Positions 1 to 5,418 of a stretch of 32,377 nucleotides of DNA are shown in pieces. The notes under the pieces were generated by a model. The model had not been told where the DNA came from. It was given only the letters and a program-made list of their open reading frames with translations, and did no database searches. How positions within the stretch are numbered: the first letter of the stretch is position 1; every line of letters starts with the position of its first letter. Source of the DNA: a virus; IMG/VR virus record IMGVR_UViG_3300037246_000246, positions 1 through 32,377 of that record, one strand, 5' to 3'. Both the position numbers and the translations under genes were made by a program.

Positions 1-1
1 C

Positions 2-136
2 AACTGGATTAAGCCGGATAAGGACTGGAGGACATATGAGAAGGCTAAGAAGCTTATTTGCCCTAAAGATGAATTTATGTTGCCGAGTGAGCATGAGCAT
101 AGAATAAAGGTAATAATTGACTATTTAAAGATTTAA
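2..136 (+). CDS. 3' end of an unidentified phage gene (5' truncated)
   Basis: An open frame enters from the window edge and ends at TAA 134-136, giving 44 residues (starts NWIKPDKDWR, ends IIDYLKI). It is rich in Lys and charged residues, with no recognisable domain. It is on the same strand as the following genes and is separated from the next by about 45 bases that hold the first copy of the gene-boundary cassette. The real start lies outside the window, so its function cannot be judged. Confidence 0.5.
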   Translation, partial: NWIKPDKDWRTYEKAKKLICPKDEFMLPSEHEHRIKVIIDYLKI

Positions 137-154
137 TTGGGAGAGTCACAGAAG

Positions 155-171
155 TAAGAAATAACTTTGAA
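155..171 (+). repeat. Gene-boundary cassette, copy 1
   Basis: TAAGAAATAACTTTGAA, followed by AGAAGGAGAC, which is the ribosome-binding site of the gene at 184. It is the first of five near-identical intergenic copies in the first 1.8 kb. Confidence 0.8.
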
Positions 172-183
172 GAAGGAGACAGA

Positions 184-627
184 ATGGACCTCATGGAAGG
201 AAAGTGGAAGCAAGGATCTTATAAGCATGGGCCTCTACCAAGCGTGACATATGAATTATCACATTTAAAGCAAAAGCCATTGAGATATTTTTCAAATGTA
301 GGATATAAACATGAAGGGGTGCGGAGGGATAGTATCGATGCAATAAAGAGAATCTGCGGGTTTAGGCTTGCTAATGGGATTGAATTTTTAACATATTACT
401 ATATGGGGCGTATAAGATTCCCTTTTCAATGTCAATGGTTAAAAGAGAGGGGTTGCGAAGTGAGCGTTTATGACCCTACTGGCGGGAGACTTATTTTTTC
501 AAGAATCATTAAGGTAACGAAAGACCAGAGAATCCCAGAGAAAGATTTGGATGATCTTGGTTTGGTGTTGAAAGAGCATTCTGATATTGTCAATAAGGCA
601 CTAAGGGATATATATAATAAGAAATAA
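184..627 (+). CDS. Hypothetical phage protein, 147 aa
   Basis: I do not recognise this family. The ATG at 184 follows AAGGAGACAGA, a good Shine-Dalgarno. The protein is basic at the N-terminus (MDLMEGKWKQGSYKHG) and looks globular, with a Tyr- and Arg-rich middle and an acidic helical C-terminus. It has no signal peptide, membrane segment or Cys cluster, unlike most of its neighbours. It ends NKK-stop, and the last two Lys codons and the stop lie inside cassette copy 2, so its end was probably set when the cassette arrived or was duplicated. Confidence 0.7.
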   Translation: MDLMEGKWKQGSYKHGPLPSVTYELSHLKQKPLRYFSNVGYKHEGVRRDSIDAIKRICGFRLANGIEFLTYYYMGRIRFPFQCQWLKERGCEVSVYDPTGGRLIFSRIIKVTKDQRIPEKDLDDLGLVLKEHSDIVNKALRDIYNKK

Positions 628-634
628 CTTTGAA
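618..634 (+). repeat. Gene-boundary cassette, copy 2
   Basis: An exact copy of TAAGAAATAACTTTGAA. It supplies the last codons and TAA of the upstream gene and runs into GGAGGAGG, the ribosome-binding site of the gene at 650. Confidence 0.8.
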
Positions 635-649
635 GGAGGAGGTAATTTG

Positions 650-823
650 ATGGCACACCCTATATGTGACGCATTAGATAGAAAAGAAGGCAAGAAAGTA
701 ATTCCCTGTAATAGCGAGTGTGAAAACTGGAGATTCCCCCACTTGGACACAGCTTGTGTATTGAGCGAGGTTTATTCAGTCAAGAAAGGGGAGCCATGTT
801 ATATTTTTAAGCAAAAGAAATAA
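650..823 (+). CDS. Small Cys-containing protein, 57 aa
   Basis: ATG at 650 is preceded by GGAGGAGGTAATTTG, a very strong ribosome-binding site. The product has five cysteines (C6, C20, C24, C36, C50), including C-x3-C, which suggests metal binding or a disulfide-stabilised mini-protein. It ends QKK-stop within cassette copy 3, matching the gene before it. It is bounded by cassettes on both sides and so looks like a self-contained insertable unit. No family recognised. Confidence 0.65.
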   Translation: MAHPICDALDRKEGKKVIPCNSECENWRFPHLDTACVLSEVYSVKKGEPCYIFKQKK

Positions 824-849
824 CTTTGAATGGGAATAGGGAGGGAAGA
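815..849 (+). repeat. Gene-boundary cassette, copy 3 (35-base long form)
   Basis: AAGAAATAACTTTGAA followed by TGGGAATAGGGAGGGAAGA. The whole 35 bases recur identically at 1765-1799. It holds the stop codon of the gene before and the GGGAGGGAAG ribosome-binding site of the gene after. Confidence 0.85.
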
Positions 850-851
850 AG

Positions 852-1037
852 ATGGCAAACCACTTAGAAGTTTTAGACAAGGAACGAGACCATAGGCCGC
901 AAAGACGCGGATGGGCACCCGGTTACTATATAAATAAATGCTGTATATGTGAAAAGACATTTATGGGGGATAAAAGAGCCTGTGAATGTGCTGATTGTGC
1001 ATACGATGATTTAGATAAAAATGCCCATGATTTTTGA
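852..1037 (+). CDS. Zinc-finger-like small phage protein, 61 aa
   Basis: ATG 852 is served by the GGGAGGGAAG site inside cassette copy 3. A putative zinc knuckle is formed by C30-C31-x-C33 and C44-x-C46-x2-C49 (the segment ends ECADCAY). This C-x-C, F-x-GDK, C-A-D-C-A-Y arrangement resembles small zinc-finger proteins common in phage accessory regions, whose function is unknown. The N-terminal 25 residues are charged and probably flexible. The stop at 1035-1037 is just upstream of cassette copy 4. Confidence 0.7.
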   Translation: MANHLEVLDKERDHRPQRRGWAPGYYINKCCICEKTFMGDKRACECADCAYDDLDKNAHDF

Positions 1038-1040
1038 AAG

Positions 1041-1057
1041 TAAGAAATAACTTTGAA
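1041..1057 (+). repeat. Gene-boundary cassette, copy 4
   Basis: An exact copy of TAAGAAATAACTTTGAA, followed by TGGAGGGCCCCGA. No gene starts directly after it. Instead, about 25 bases on there is a promoter-like TTGACA, so this copy may be the relic of a lost or replaced gene boundary. Confidence 0.8.
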
Positions 1058-1082
1058 TGGAGGGCCCCGATTATTTCTTTTC

Positions 1083-1111
1083 TTGACATACATAACGGCT
1101 TATGTTAAGGT
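1083..1111 (+). promoter_or_regulatory. Possible sigma70-type promoter
   Basis: A perfect -35 TTGACA (1083-1088) is followed after 17 bases by TAAGGT (1106-1111), a weak -10. It lies in the roughly 100-base gap before the gene at 1136 and could give that gene its own transcript. The poor -10 makes this tentative. Confidence 0.3.
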
Positions 1112-1135
1112 AATAGAAAATCATGGAGGTGATGT

Positions 1136-1600
1136 ATGTTTAAAAAAGGCGATCCAGTTTATTTTAGATCAAGAAAGCTTGGGACTGTTCCGGCCATTGT
1201 CAAGAAGGTAGGATCTGTTCCGGGGCGATGGGCGCATCAAATGTTAATAGAAGGCAATGCCCCGAACAATAGAGGATATATTAATAATTGGGTACTTTGT
1301 TCAAATTGCCTTCTCCAAACCGACGATAATTATGGGGTTGTTCATGGTGTTTTTGGTAGGTGCTCTTTAGAATCTAAATGTATTCACGAAATAGAATGCT
1401 GTTTATGTACGGGCAAAGATGAGACCGAGCATGACACGCCCCAAGAAGCGGTAGAGCACTTTTATAACGAAGGATGGCGGCATGTTGTAAGCGATCATTA
1501 TGGGATGCAGGGGGTTTGCTGCCCAGAATGCTTAACCACAGACAAAGAGGATGGTCATAATGTTTTAAAAATAGAAGATGATCCACATTTTTTACGATGA
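1136..1600 (+). CDS. Cys-rich phage protein with SH3-like N-terminus, 154 aa
   Basis: ATG 1136 follows GGAGGTGATGT. The first 30 residues (KKGDPVYFRSRKLGTV...) resemble a small beta-barrel of SH3/KOW type. After them come C-x2-C pairs and a C-terminal zinc-ribbon-like end (GVCCPECL). The segment TPQEAVEHFYNEGWR before the final cysteines is typical of phage zinc-ribbon proteins of unknown function. The stop overlaps the next start (ATGA at 1597-1600), indicating translational coupling. Domain assignments are by eye only. Confidence 0.7.
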   Translation: MFKKGDPVYFRSRKLGTVPAIVKKVGSVPGRWAHQMLIEGNAPNNRGYINNWVLCSNCLLQTDDNYGVVHGVFGRCSLESKCIHEIECCLCTGKDETEHDTPQEAVEHFYNEGWRHVVSDHYGMQGVCCPECLTTDKEDGHNVLKIEDDPHFLR

Positions 1601-1773
1601 AATGCCCTCATTGTGAAAAGCAGATTGACGATAAGTTAATTAACCGCCACTTTGCCGCTAAGGGAGGCGAGGCCAATAAAGGCAACGAACGCCCAGACAT
1701 GAAGAAAGGCGGCAAGACCTGGCAGAAAAGGTGGGGATCGGAAGTTAAGGCGGTGCCAGATAATAAGAAATAA
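1597..1773 (+). CDS. Small zinc-ribbon/basic protein, 58 aa
   Basis: Starts MKCPHCEKQI, a classic half zinc ribbon (C3-x2-C6), followed by a Gly/Lys-rich basic tail (KKGGKTWQKRWG). Only one Cys pair is present, so it would need a partner, such as the co-translated upstream protein, to complete a tetrahedral site. The start overlaps the upstream stop by four bases. It ends NKK-stop inside cassette copy 5, like the products ending at 627 and 823. Confidence 0.6.
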   Translation: MKCPHCEKQIDDKLINRHFAAKGGEANKGNERPDMKKGGKTWQKRWGSEVKAVPDNKK

Positions 1774-1799
1774 CTTTGAATGGGAATAGGGAGGGAAGA
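1764..1799 (+). repeat. Gene-boundary cassette, copy 5 (long form)
   Basis: TAAGAAATAACTTTGAA plus the 19-base extension identical to copy 3. It supplies the stop of the upstream gene (1771-1773) and the ribosome-binding site of the gene at 1799. Confidence 0.85.
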
Positions 1800-2008
1800 T
1801 GAATATTAAAGAATTGAATGATAAGCTTGTGAATACAGAAATGGAACTCAGAATGTCTCGCGCATGTTCAAAAGAACTGAAAGAGGAAAATGTTAAACTT
1901 AAATATACGCTGAGGGAAATTATTGAGATGGATGTTGAAACACACGAAGACGCATTCGATATGCAGAAAATAGCAATGAGCGTTTTAAACAGTAATAATT
2001 TAAGTTAA
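1799..2008 (+). CDS. Coiled-coil small protein, 69 aa
   Basis: ATG 1799 lies directly after GGGAGGGAAG of cassette copy 5. The sequence MNIKELNDKLVNTEMELRMS onward has leucine/isoleucine heptad spacing over about 40 residues, predicting a parallel coiled coil, so it is probably a dimeric scaffold or adaptor. One Cys, no membrane segment. Function unknown. Confidence 0.6.
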   Translation: MNIKELNDKLVNTEMELRMSRACSKELKEENVKLKYTLREIIEMDVETHEDAFDMQKIAMSVLNSNNLS

Positions 2009-2035
2009 AGGGCTGGCGAAAAGCCATAGGGATGA

Positions 2036-2052
2036 GGCCAAGAACCGGATAA
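2036..2052 (+). repeat. 17-base intergenic motif GGCCAAGRACCGGATAA, copy 1
   Basis: GGCCAAGAACCGGATAA recurs with one change at 2359-2375. In the same gap (2009-2087) a TGGC-GAAAA-GCCA mini-hairpin lies at 2014-2026. Both motifs are in non-coding spacers of this accessory block. Confidence 0.6.
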
Positions 2053-2087
2053 AGATGCAAAGCAACTTTAATTAATGAGGTGATGCA

Positions 2088-2345
2088 ATGAATAAAATAA
2101 TAGTAATATGCGATGAGGAACATGACATTGATCCATCTAGTTGTGCATTTTGTAGGATAAAAAAATTAGAGAATATTGGCGCAAACTTGGCTGGTTGCCT
2201 TTGGGATTTTTATGAGGTATGTCCTGAATGTGGGAATAAAAAAGGTGCCCATATGCCGAGTTGTAGCCAAGTATATGAGAAAGAATTTAAAACACCAGCG
2301 GATTGTCAGAGAGTATTTGATAAGGCATTTAAGACGGATGCCTAG
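2088..2345 (+). CDS. Zinc-ribbon-like protein, 85 aa
   Basis: ATG 2088 follows AATGAGGTGATGCA. Two candidate metal sites are visible: a C-AFC pair after the N-terminal CDEEHDIDPSS, and VCPECGNKKGAHMPSC in the middle. The latter has C-x2-C plus a H-x3-C-like pair and resembles short zinc ribbons. The C-terminus is helical and charged. No specific family recognised. Confidence 0.65.
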   Translation: MNKIIVICDEEHDIDPSSCAFCRIKKLENIGANLAGCLWDFYEVCPECGNKKGAHMPSCSQVYEKEFKTPADCQRVFDKAFKTDA

Positions 2346-2358
2346 TGTGAAGTAGATA

Positions 2359-2381
2359 GGCCAAGGACCGGATAACTTGGC
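2359..2381 (+). repeat. 17-base motif copy 2, forming a hairpin
   Basis: GGCCAAGGACCGGATAA (2359-2375) matches 16 of 17 bases at 2036-2052. Here it lies in a perfect 6-bp stem, GCCAAG (2360-2365) with CTTGGC (2376-2381), with the ACCGGATAA-type sequence in the loop. The 126-base gap 2346-2472 otherwise holds a GGTTAGCC also found at 2775-2782. Confidence 0.55.
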
Positions 2382-2472
2382 AGGGAGGCCACTTGCGAAG
2401 AGGGCGCGGGTTAGCCAGTTCTTTTTCAACGATTGATTGGGAAACAAACACTTTAACTAGGAGACTATTGGC

Positions 2473-2754
2473 ATGAAAAAGATTATTTTGATAACGCTGT
2501 TAGCGATCTTTTTCAGCGTGGGGTTAGTTGGTTGCGGTGAAATTGAGGAAGTAACCGTGACAATAGCAAGGATAGAAACGGAGGCTACAGAGTGGGGCTG
2601 TATCGGGACAGACAAGAGGACTATTGTAAAGACAGAAGATAATAAAATGGATGATATTTGCGGTGAATGGGGAGAGCCTGGCGACAAGATAAAAGGCTAT
2701 TGGAAATCAGGGCATCCCGACCCCTCCGCTAATGGATTCAGGAGAACCAACTAA
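2473..2754 (+). CDS. Putative lipoprotein, 93 aa
   Basis: The N-terminus is a bacterial lipoprotein signal: MKK, a 15-residue hydrophobic core, then the lipobox L-V-G-C with the acceptor cysteine at residue 21. After cleavage a roughly 73-residue hydrophilic, Glu/Thr-rich domain would sit on the cell envelope. It contains two more Cys (the EWGCIGT region and DICGEWG), possibly a disulfide. The start has AGGAGACTATTGGC upstream. Phage-encoded lipoproteins of this size often act in superinfection exclusion or envelope modification. That role is inference here. Confidence 0.75.
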   Translation: MKKIILITLLAIFFSVGLVGCGEIEEVTVTIARIETEATEWGCIGTDKRTIVKTEDNKMDDICGEWGEPGDKIKGYWKSGHPDPSANGFRRTN

Positions 2755-2760
2755 CGATTG

Positions 2761-3079
2761 AAATAACCAGCGGCGGTTAGCCGTCTGAGTTGATTGACTG
2801 GTTATGTGCCTTGTTTGCGGGGGAAGAAGTGAAAAGTGATGTCTGATTCTAGGTGACGACTGACGCGTTCTCTCACTGTCAAACGGTAGAAATGGCCACT
2901 ATGCGCGACAGGGACGCTGGGGTAACGACCAGCCCCTCGCAAAGAGGGCACATAACGCCCGAACTCAAGGGCTTGCGGATTGAAGTCGACCATGTTTCCC
3001 ATGTGGGAAAATTGGTTAAAGCCTGAGAGTTTAAACGAAACCAGTAACAGCAAGTCCTTTTGCAGTGACTTGTTATGAG
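2761..3079 (+). ncRNA. Large structured RNA element (unassigned)
   Basis: This gene-free interval is visibly more GC-rich than its flanks and rich in complementary segments. Main helix: 2801-2823 with 2933-2956, which is GTTATGTGCC/GGCACATAAC (10 bp), a G.U and a U-A pair, TTTGCG/CGCAAA (6 bp), then GGGG/CCCC across one bulged base. Others: ATAACCAG/CTGGTTAT (2763-2770/2798-2805) enclosing CGGC-GGTTA-GCCG; GCTGG/CCAGC (2916-2920/2929-2933); GCCC/GGGC (2957-2960/2969-2972); TTTCCC-ATGT-GGGAAA (2997-3006 region). Last is TAAC.AAGTC/GACTTGTTA (3045-3056/3067-3075), just before the ribosome-binding site of the gene at 3086. The first and main helices compete for 2801-2805. No known family recognised. 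It could be a cis-regulator, a trans RNA or a DNA-level signal. Confidence 0.6.
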
Positions 3080-3085
3080 GTAATT

Positions 3086-3292
3086 ATGTTGATATCAGCT
3101 AAATTAATAAAGAAGCCCAGGCAAAAAAGATATTGTGCCTCCTGTGAAAAAATAATGTATGGCGCACAATTAAGGTTGTATGGTGCGGCTTTTGAAAGCG
3201 ACCCGCCTTATGTCATATATCTGCATGGTGAATGTGTAGGGTTTAATGACCGGAGCGGAGAGGCAAAGATTAAAAAAGCCTTGGACTCATAA
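3086..3292 (+). CDS. Small treble-clef-like protein, 68 aa
   Basis: I prefer ATG 3086, 5 bases after GAGG, to the upstream in-frame GTG at 3065, which would lie inside the 3' hairpin of the structured RNA. The product contains CASCEKIMYGAQLRL and, 25 residues on, LHGECV: a C-x2-C plus H-x2-C pattern like a zinc treble clef. The N-terminus is basic (KLIKKPRQKRYC). It may be the gene controlled by the adjoining RNA if that element acts in cis. Confidence 0.65.
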   Translation: MLISAKLIKKPRQKRYCASCEKIMYGAQLRLYGAAFESDPPYVIYLHGECVGFNDRSGEAKIKKALDS

Positions 3293-3303
3293 CTAACGAT
3301 GGT

Positions 3304-3317
3304 AGGAATTAATTCCT
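3304..3317. repeat. 14-bp perfect palindrome
   Basis: AGGAATTAATTCCT is perfectly self-complementary and lies in the 69-base gap between the genes at 3086 and 3362. It could be a protein-binding site. No promoter boxes are evident beside it. Confidence 0.45.
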
Positions 3318-3361
3318 GATATCACCAATTACAGGGTTAAGATGCAGAAGGAGAGAGGGAT

Positions 3362-3550
3362 ATGGTAATGGCAAGATTACATTTAATCTGTGGAAACTGT
3401 GGCTGCAATGATTTGTGGGAGTGGGAATATGTGCCTAAAGAAGTTTGCGAGGGTGAAATAATGACTGACGAGAATGTGTCTATTTCATGTAAAAACTGCA
3501 TAACCATTCATTCGCTAAACGATAATGCCAAAAAAAGGGATAAAGAATAG
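3362..3550 (+). CDS. Zinc-ribbon protein, 62 aa
   Basis: ATG 3362 follows AAGGAGAGAGGGAT (a second Met at codon 3 is possible). The motif LICGNCGC and, about 35 residues on, SCKNC give two C-x2-C knuckles around an acidic loop, i.e. a complete zinc ribbon. The C-terminal tail is basic. Short zinc ribbons of this kind occur widely in phage accessory regions without assigned function. The end of the gene is followed two bases later by the preferred start of the next. Confidence 0.65.
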   Translation: MVMARLHLICGNCGCNDLWEWEYVPKEVCEGEIMTDENVSISCKNCITIHSLNDNAKKRDKE

Positions 3551-3551
3551 T

Positions 3552-3839
3552 ATGTCAAAGCTTACCGATTCCGCAAAAGGCTCTATTTGTATCAAGTGCC
3601 AAGCGCCAGGGGCGTATGCAGCGCATTACAATGGACCTCGCCAACATTCCTTCGGAAAAGGTAGGGGCCGCAAAGGGCATGATCTCGCCTCGGCTGAGTT
3701 CTGCCATAGATGTGACCAAGAGTTTACAGAGGGCAGTCAAGACGAAAGATGGATGAATAAATGGGAGAGGTCGGAGGAGTTTCTTTTCTATGTTACTTTA
3801 ACAAACATTAGGAGACATGAGGAGGGGAGACTATGCTAA
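3552..3839 (+). CDS. DUF1364-like putative nuclease domain protein, 95 aa
   Basis: The start at ATG 3552 gives MSKLTDSAKG, matching how DUF1364 proteins usually begin. An upstream in-frame ATG at 3525 overlaps the previous gene and has no ribosome-binding site. The protein has C-x2-C (CIKC), A-A-H-Y-N-G, a Gly/Lys-rich loop ending K-G-H-D-L, then AEFCHRCD. That is a treble-clef arrangement of two Cys pairs with an intervening His, as in HNH-type nuclease folds. DUF1364 proteins are phage-encoded nuclease-like proteins near recombination/nin-type genes. Assignment is by motif order only, and catalytic activity is unproven. Confidence 0.55.
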   Translation: MSKLTDSAKGSICIKCQAPGAYAAHYNGPRQHSFGKGRGRKGHDLASAEFCHRCDQEFTEGSQDERWMNKWERSEEFLFYVTLTNIRRHEEGRLC

Positions 3840-4267
3840 ATATCGAAGAAGTAAAGAAGGAATATTACAGGATAGAAGAGTTATTAAACAAAGAGGCATT
3901 AAGTCAGTCCATTTATAATGCTAATTGTCAACTAGGTTATTCGGCTTATTTAATCAAGAAGGAACTGGGATTAACCTATAACGGCATGAAGAAGATAATA
4001 GGGGCCAAGGCAGCGTCTAATGCTAATCATAAGGGTGGTATAAAGAAATCAAAGAAGATATTTTGTGAGCGTACAAAGACCAAGATAAACGAGACAGCTT
4101 GCGTGATTGACTGTAACGACATATGTTTGACTTGTGATAGCAGGCAGGAGGGGAATGTTCGGGCTATTAACACCACAACACCAGAAGAAGATAGGGAGTT
4201 GAACTATACAAGCTCATTTGGTAATAGTGGAGCGTTGGCGGCAGCGGAAGGACTTTACAGTAATTGA
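3833..4267 (+). CDS. Hypothetical protein, 144 aa
   Basis: ATG 3833 follows GGAGGGGAGACT and overlaps the previous gene end by 7 bases. The first 60 residues are helical, and the stretch ELGLTYNGMKKIIGAK resembles a helix-turn-helix-like segment. Residues about 75-105 hold a cluster of cysteines (FCERTKTKINETACVIDCND, then CLTCD), probably a zinc site. The tail is Ser/Ala/Asn-rich and looks disordered. It may bind nucleic acid. No family recognised. Confidence 0.65.
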   Translation: MLNIEEVKKEYYRIEELLNKEALSQSIYNANCQLGYSAYLIKKELGLTYNGMKKIIGAKAASNANHKGGIKKSKKIFCERTKTKINETACVIDCNDICLTCDSRQEGNVRAINTTTPEEDRELNYTSSFGNSGALAAAEGLYSN

Positions 4268-4283
4268 GATATAAGGAGTCAGG

Positions 4284-4775
4284 ATGATAGAGATTAAGAC
4301 AATCAATGGATATCTAGCCCTGATAGATGATGAAGACTTTGAAGGATTGAATGAATATGAATGGACAGGGGTGCAAATTCATCGAAGCTGGTATGCCCGC
4401 AGGTATGAACAAGTAGACGGTAAGCAAAGGCCTATCTTTATGCACAGAGAAATTATGAAGGCTGGAAAGGGGACATGTGTAGATCATAGGAATAAGGACG
4501 GGATGGATAACCAAAAGGAAAATCTCAGGTTTGGAACAGTAGCCCAAAGCCAGTACGGGAGGAGACTCAATAAGAATAGTAGCACGGGATATAAAGGGGT
4601 CTTTTGGAATACTAGGAAAAGCAAATATTACGCTCAGATATACAAAAGTGGCAGACGTACCAGCTTAGGCGCTTACCATAACCCTATTGATGCAGCAAAG
4701 GCATACAACCAAGCTGCTTTGTTATACTTCGGAGAATATGCCAGGTTGAATGAAATACCAAAGGATAAGCCATGA
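4284..4775 (+). CDS. HNH homing endonuclease with AP2 DNA-binding domain
   Basis: Two domains are visible. The HNH_3-type nuclease has H54 in FMHREIM, VDHRNKDG (66-73) and DNQKENLR (75-82), which gives the catalytic His and structural His/Asn residues. The AP2 domain (about 102-152) shows the typical TGYKGVFWNTRKSKYYAQI, LG-Y and DAAKAYNQAALLYFGEYA elements. At 163 aa this is the usual size of free-standing phage HNH-AP2 homing endonucleases. ATG 4284 has AAGGAGTCAGG upstream. The stop overlaps the next start (ATGA). It is probably a selfish mobile gene between its neighbours. Confidence 0.9.
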   Translation: MIEIKTINGYLALIDDEDFEGLNEYEWTGVQIHRSWYARRYEQVDGKQRPIFMHREIMKAGKGTCVDHRNKDGMDNQKENLRFGTVAQSQYGRRLNKNSSTGYKGVFWNTRKSKYYAQIYKSGRRTSLGAYHNPIDAAKAYNQAALLYFGEYARLNEIPKDKP

Positions 4776-5110
4776 CCGATGAAAAACAAAGAACTCCACC
4801 ACAGAACAAATCATTGCATTTATATTGCACATTACTTGCTAATGCCTTAAACGATGCTGGCCTTGATATGAAGAAAACTCTAAAGCCTGAAATAGATATC
4901 CCTTGGACTTGTGAGACTGTTAAGAACCACCTATACAAACCCATACTAAAATCATTAACCGGCAAAGATTCAACTATAGACATGAATACTAAAGACCCGT
5001 CAATGGTATATGAGATATTAAACAGGTTTATGGGTGAAAAGCATGGTATAGTTGTTCAATGGCCGGATAGAGAATCGCAAAGATATGAGGCTATGGGAAT
5101 AAGGAGATAA
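4772..5110 (+). CDS. Conserved phage protein of unknown function, 112 aa
   Basis: Its start overlaps the endonuclease stop by four bases. The sequence opens with an R-T-P-P-Q-N-K-S-L-H-L-Y-type helix, continues with LANALNDAGLDMKKTLKPEI and IPWTCETVKNHLYKPI, and ends FMGEKHGIVVQWP. This pattern recurs in many phage genomes near recombination or Holliday-junction genes but has no established function that I can name. Soluble, mostly helical, no Cys cluster. Confidence 0.75.
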   Translation: MTDEKQRTPPQNKSLHLYCTLLANALNDAGLDMKKTLKPEIDIPWTCETVKNHLYKPILKSLTGKDSTIDMNTKDPSMVYEILNRFMGEKHGIVVQWPDRESQRYEAMGIRR

Positions 5111-5111
5111 T

Positions 5112-5240
5112 ATGAGACTTATATTTGTAGTCCTAGCAACATTAACTTTAGAGTGGCAAGGATTAGTGTTGGAAGATATGACATATTGGGCGCTGATAAC
5201 ATGGGGCGCTATATTTGATTGCAATGAGTTGAGGTGGTAA
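5112..5240 (+). CDS. Short hydrophobic protein, 42 aa
   Basis: ATG 5112 lies directly after AAGGAGATAAT, a strong ribosome-binding site, and starts two bases after the previous stop. MRLIFVVLATLTLEWQGLVL forms a hydrophobic N-terminus, and residues 24-36 (TYWALITWGAIFD) are also apolar. It is probably a small membrane-associated peptide. Real expression is supported by the ribosome-binding site and close packing, not by homology. Confidence 0.55.
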   Translation: MRLIFVVLATLTLEWQGLVLEDMTYWALITWGAIFDCNELRW

Positions 5241-5241
5241 G

Positions 5242-5418
5242 ATGTTATTATATCAGTTTGTTTGCATGGTGTGTGGCCATGAATTTGAAGTCATGCAGAA
5301 GATGAGTGAAGACAATCCTGCATGTCCTAAGTGCCGAGGGGAAACAAGGAAACAATTAGGGGCCCCGGCTTTTAAACTTAAAGGGGGTGGATGGGCTGAC
5401 CAGGGGTATCAAAAGTAA
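5242..5418 (+). CDS. FmdB-family zinc ribbon protein, 58 aa
   Basis: MLLYQFVCMVCGHEFEVMQK, then ACPKCRGETRKQLGAPAFKL, ending KGGGWADQGY. This is the FmdB/CxxC_CxxC_SSSS putative regulatory protein signature: two C-x2-C knuckles (C8/C11 and C28/C31), the conserved HEFE, and the PAF-x-L/F-KG-x-GW tail. Family members are small zinc ribbons in bacteria and phages, sometimes called regulatory, with no proven biochemical role. GAGGTGGTAAG precedes the ATG. The stop overlaps the next ATG (TAATG). Confidence 0.8.
   Translation: MLLYQFVCMVCGHEFEVMQKMSEDNPACPKCRGETRKQLGAPAFKLKGGGWADQGYQK

Noticed and set aside
2820-2920. Motif order resembling a cobalamin riboswitch core (GGGAA, GTGAAAA, ACTGT, CCACT)
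   Set aside because: Spacing is wrong, the continuous CCCGCAACTGT core is broken up, and no final B12 box (GCCAGGAGACC) is present; similarity is probably chance.
2802-3053. Minus-strand ORF of 83 aa across the structured RNA
   Set aside because: No ribosome-binding site, no domain, lies on the antisense of a strongly base-paired region, and all convincing genes are on the + strand.
3065-3085. GTG start at 3065 for the small Cys protein
   Set aside because: It lies inside the 3' hairpin and lacks a ribosome-binding site; ATG 3086 has GAGG at good spacing.
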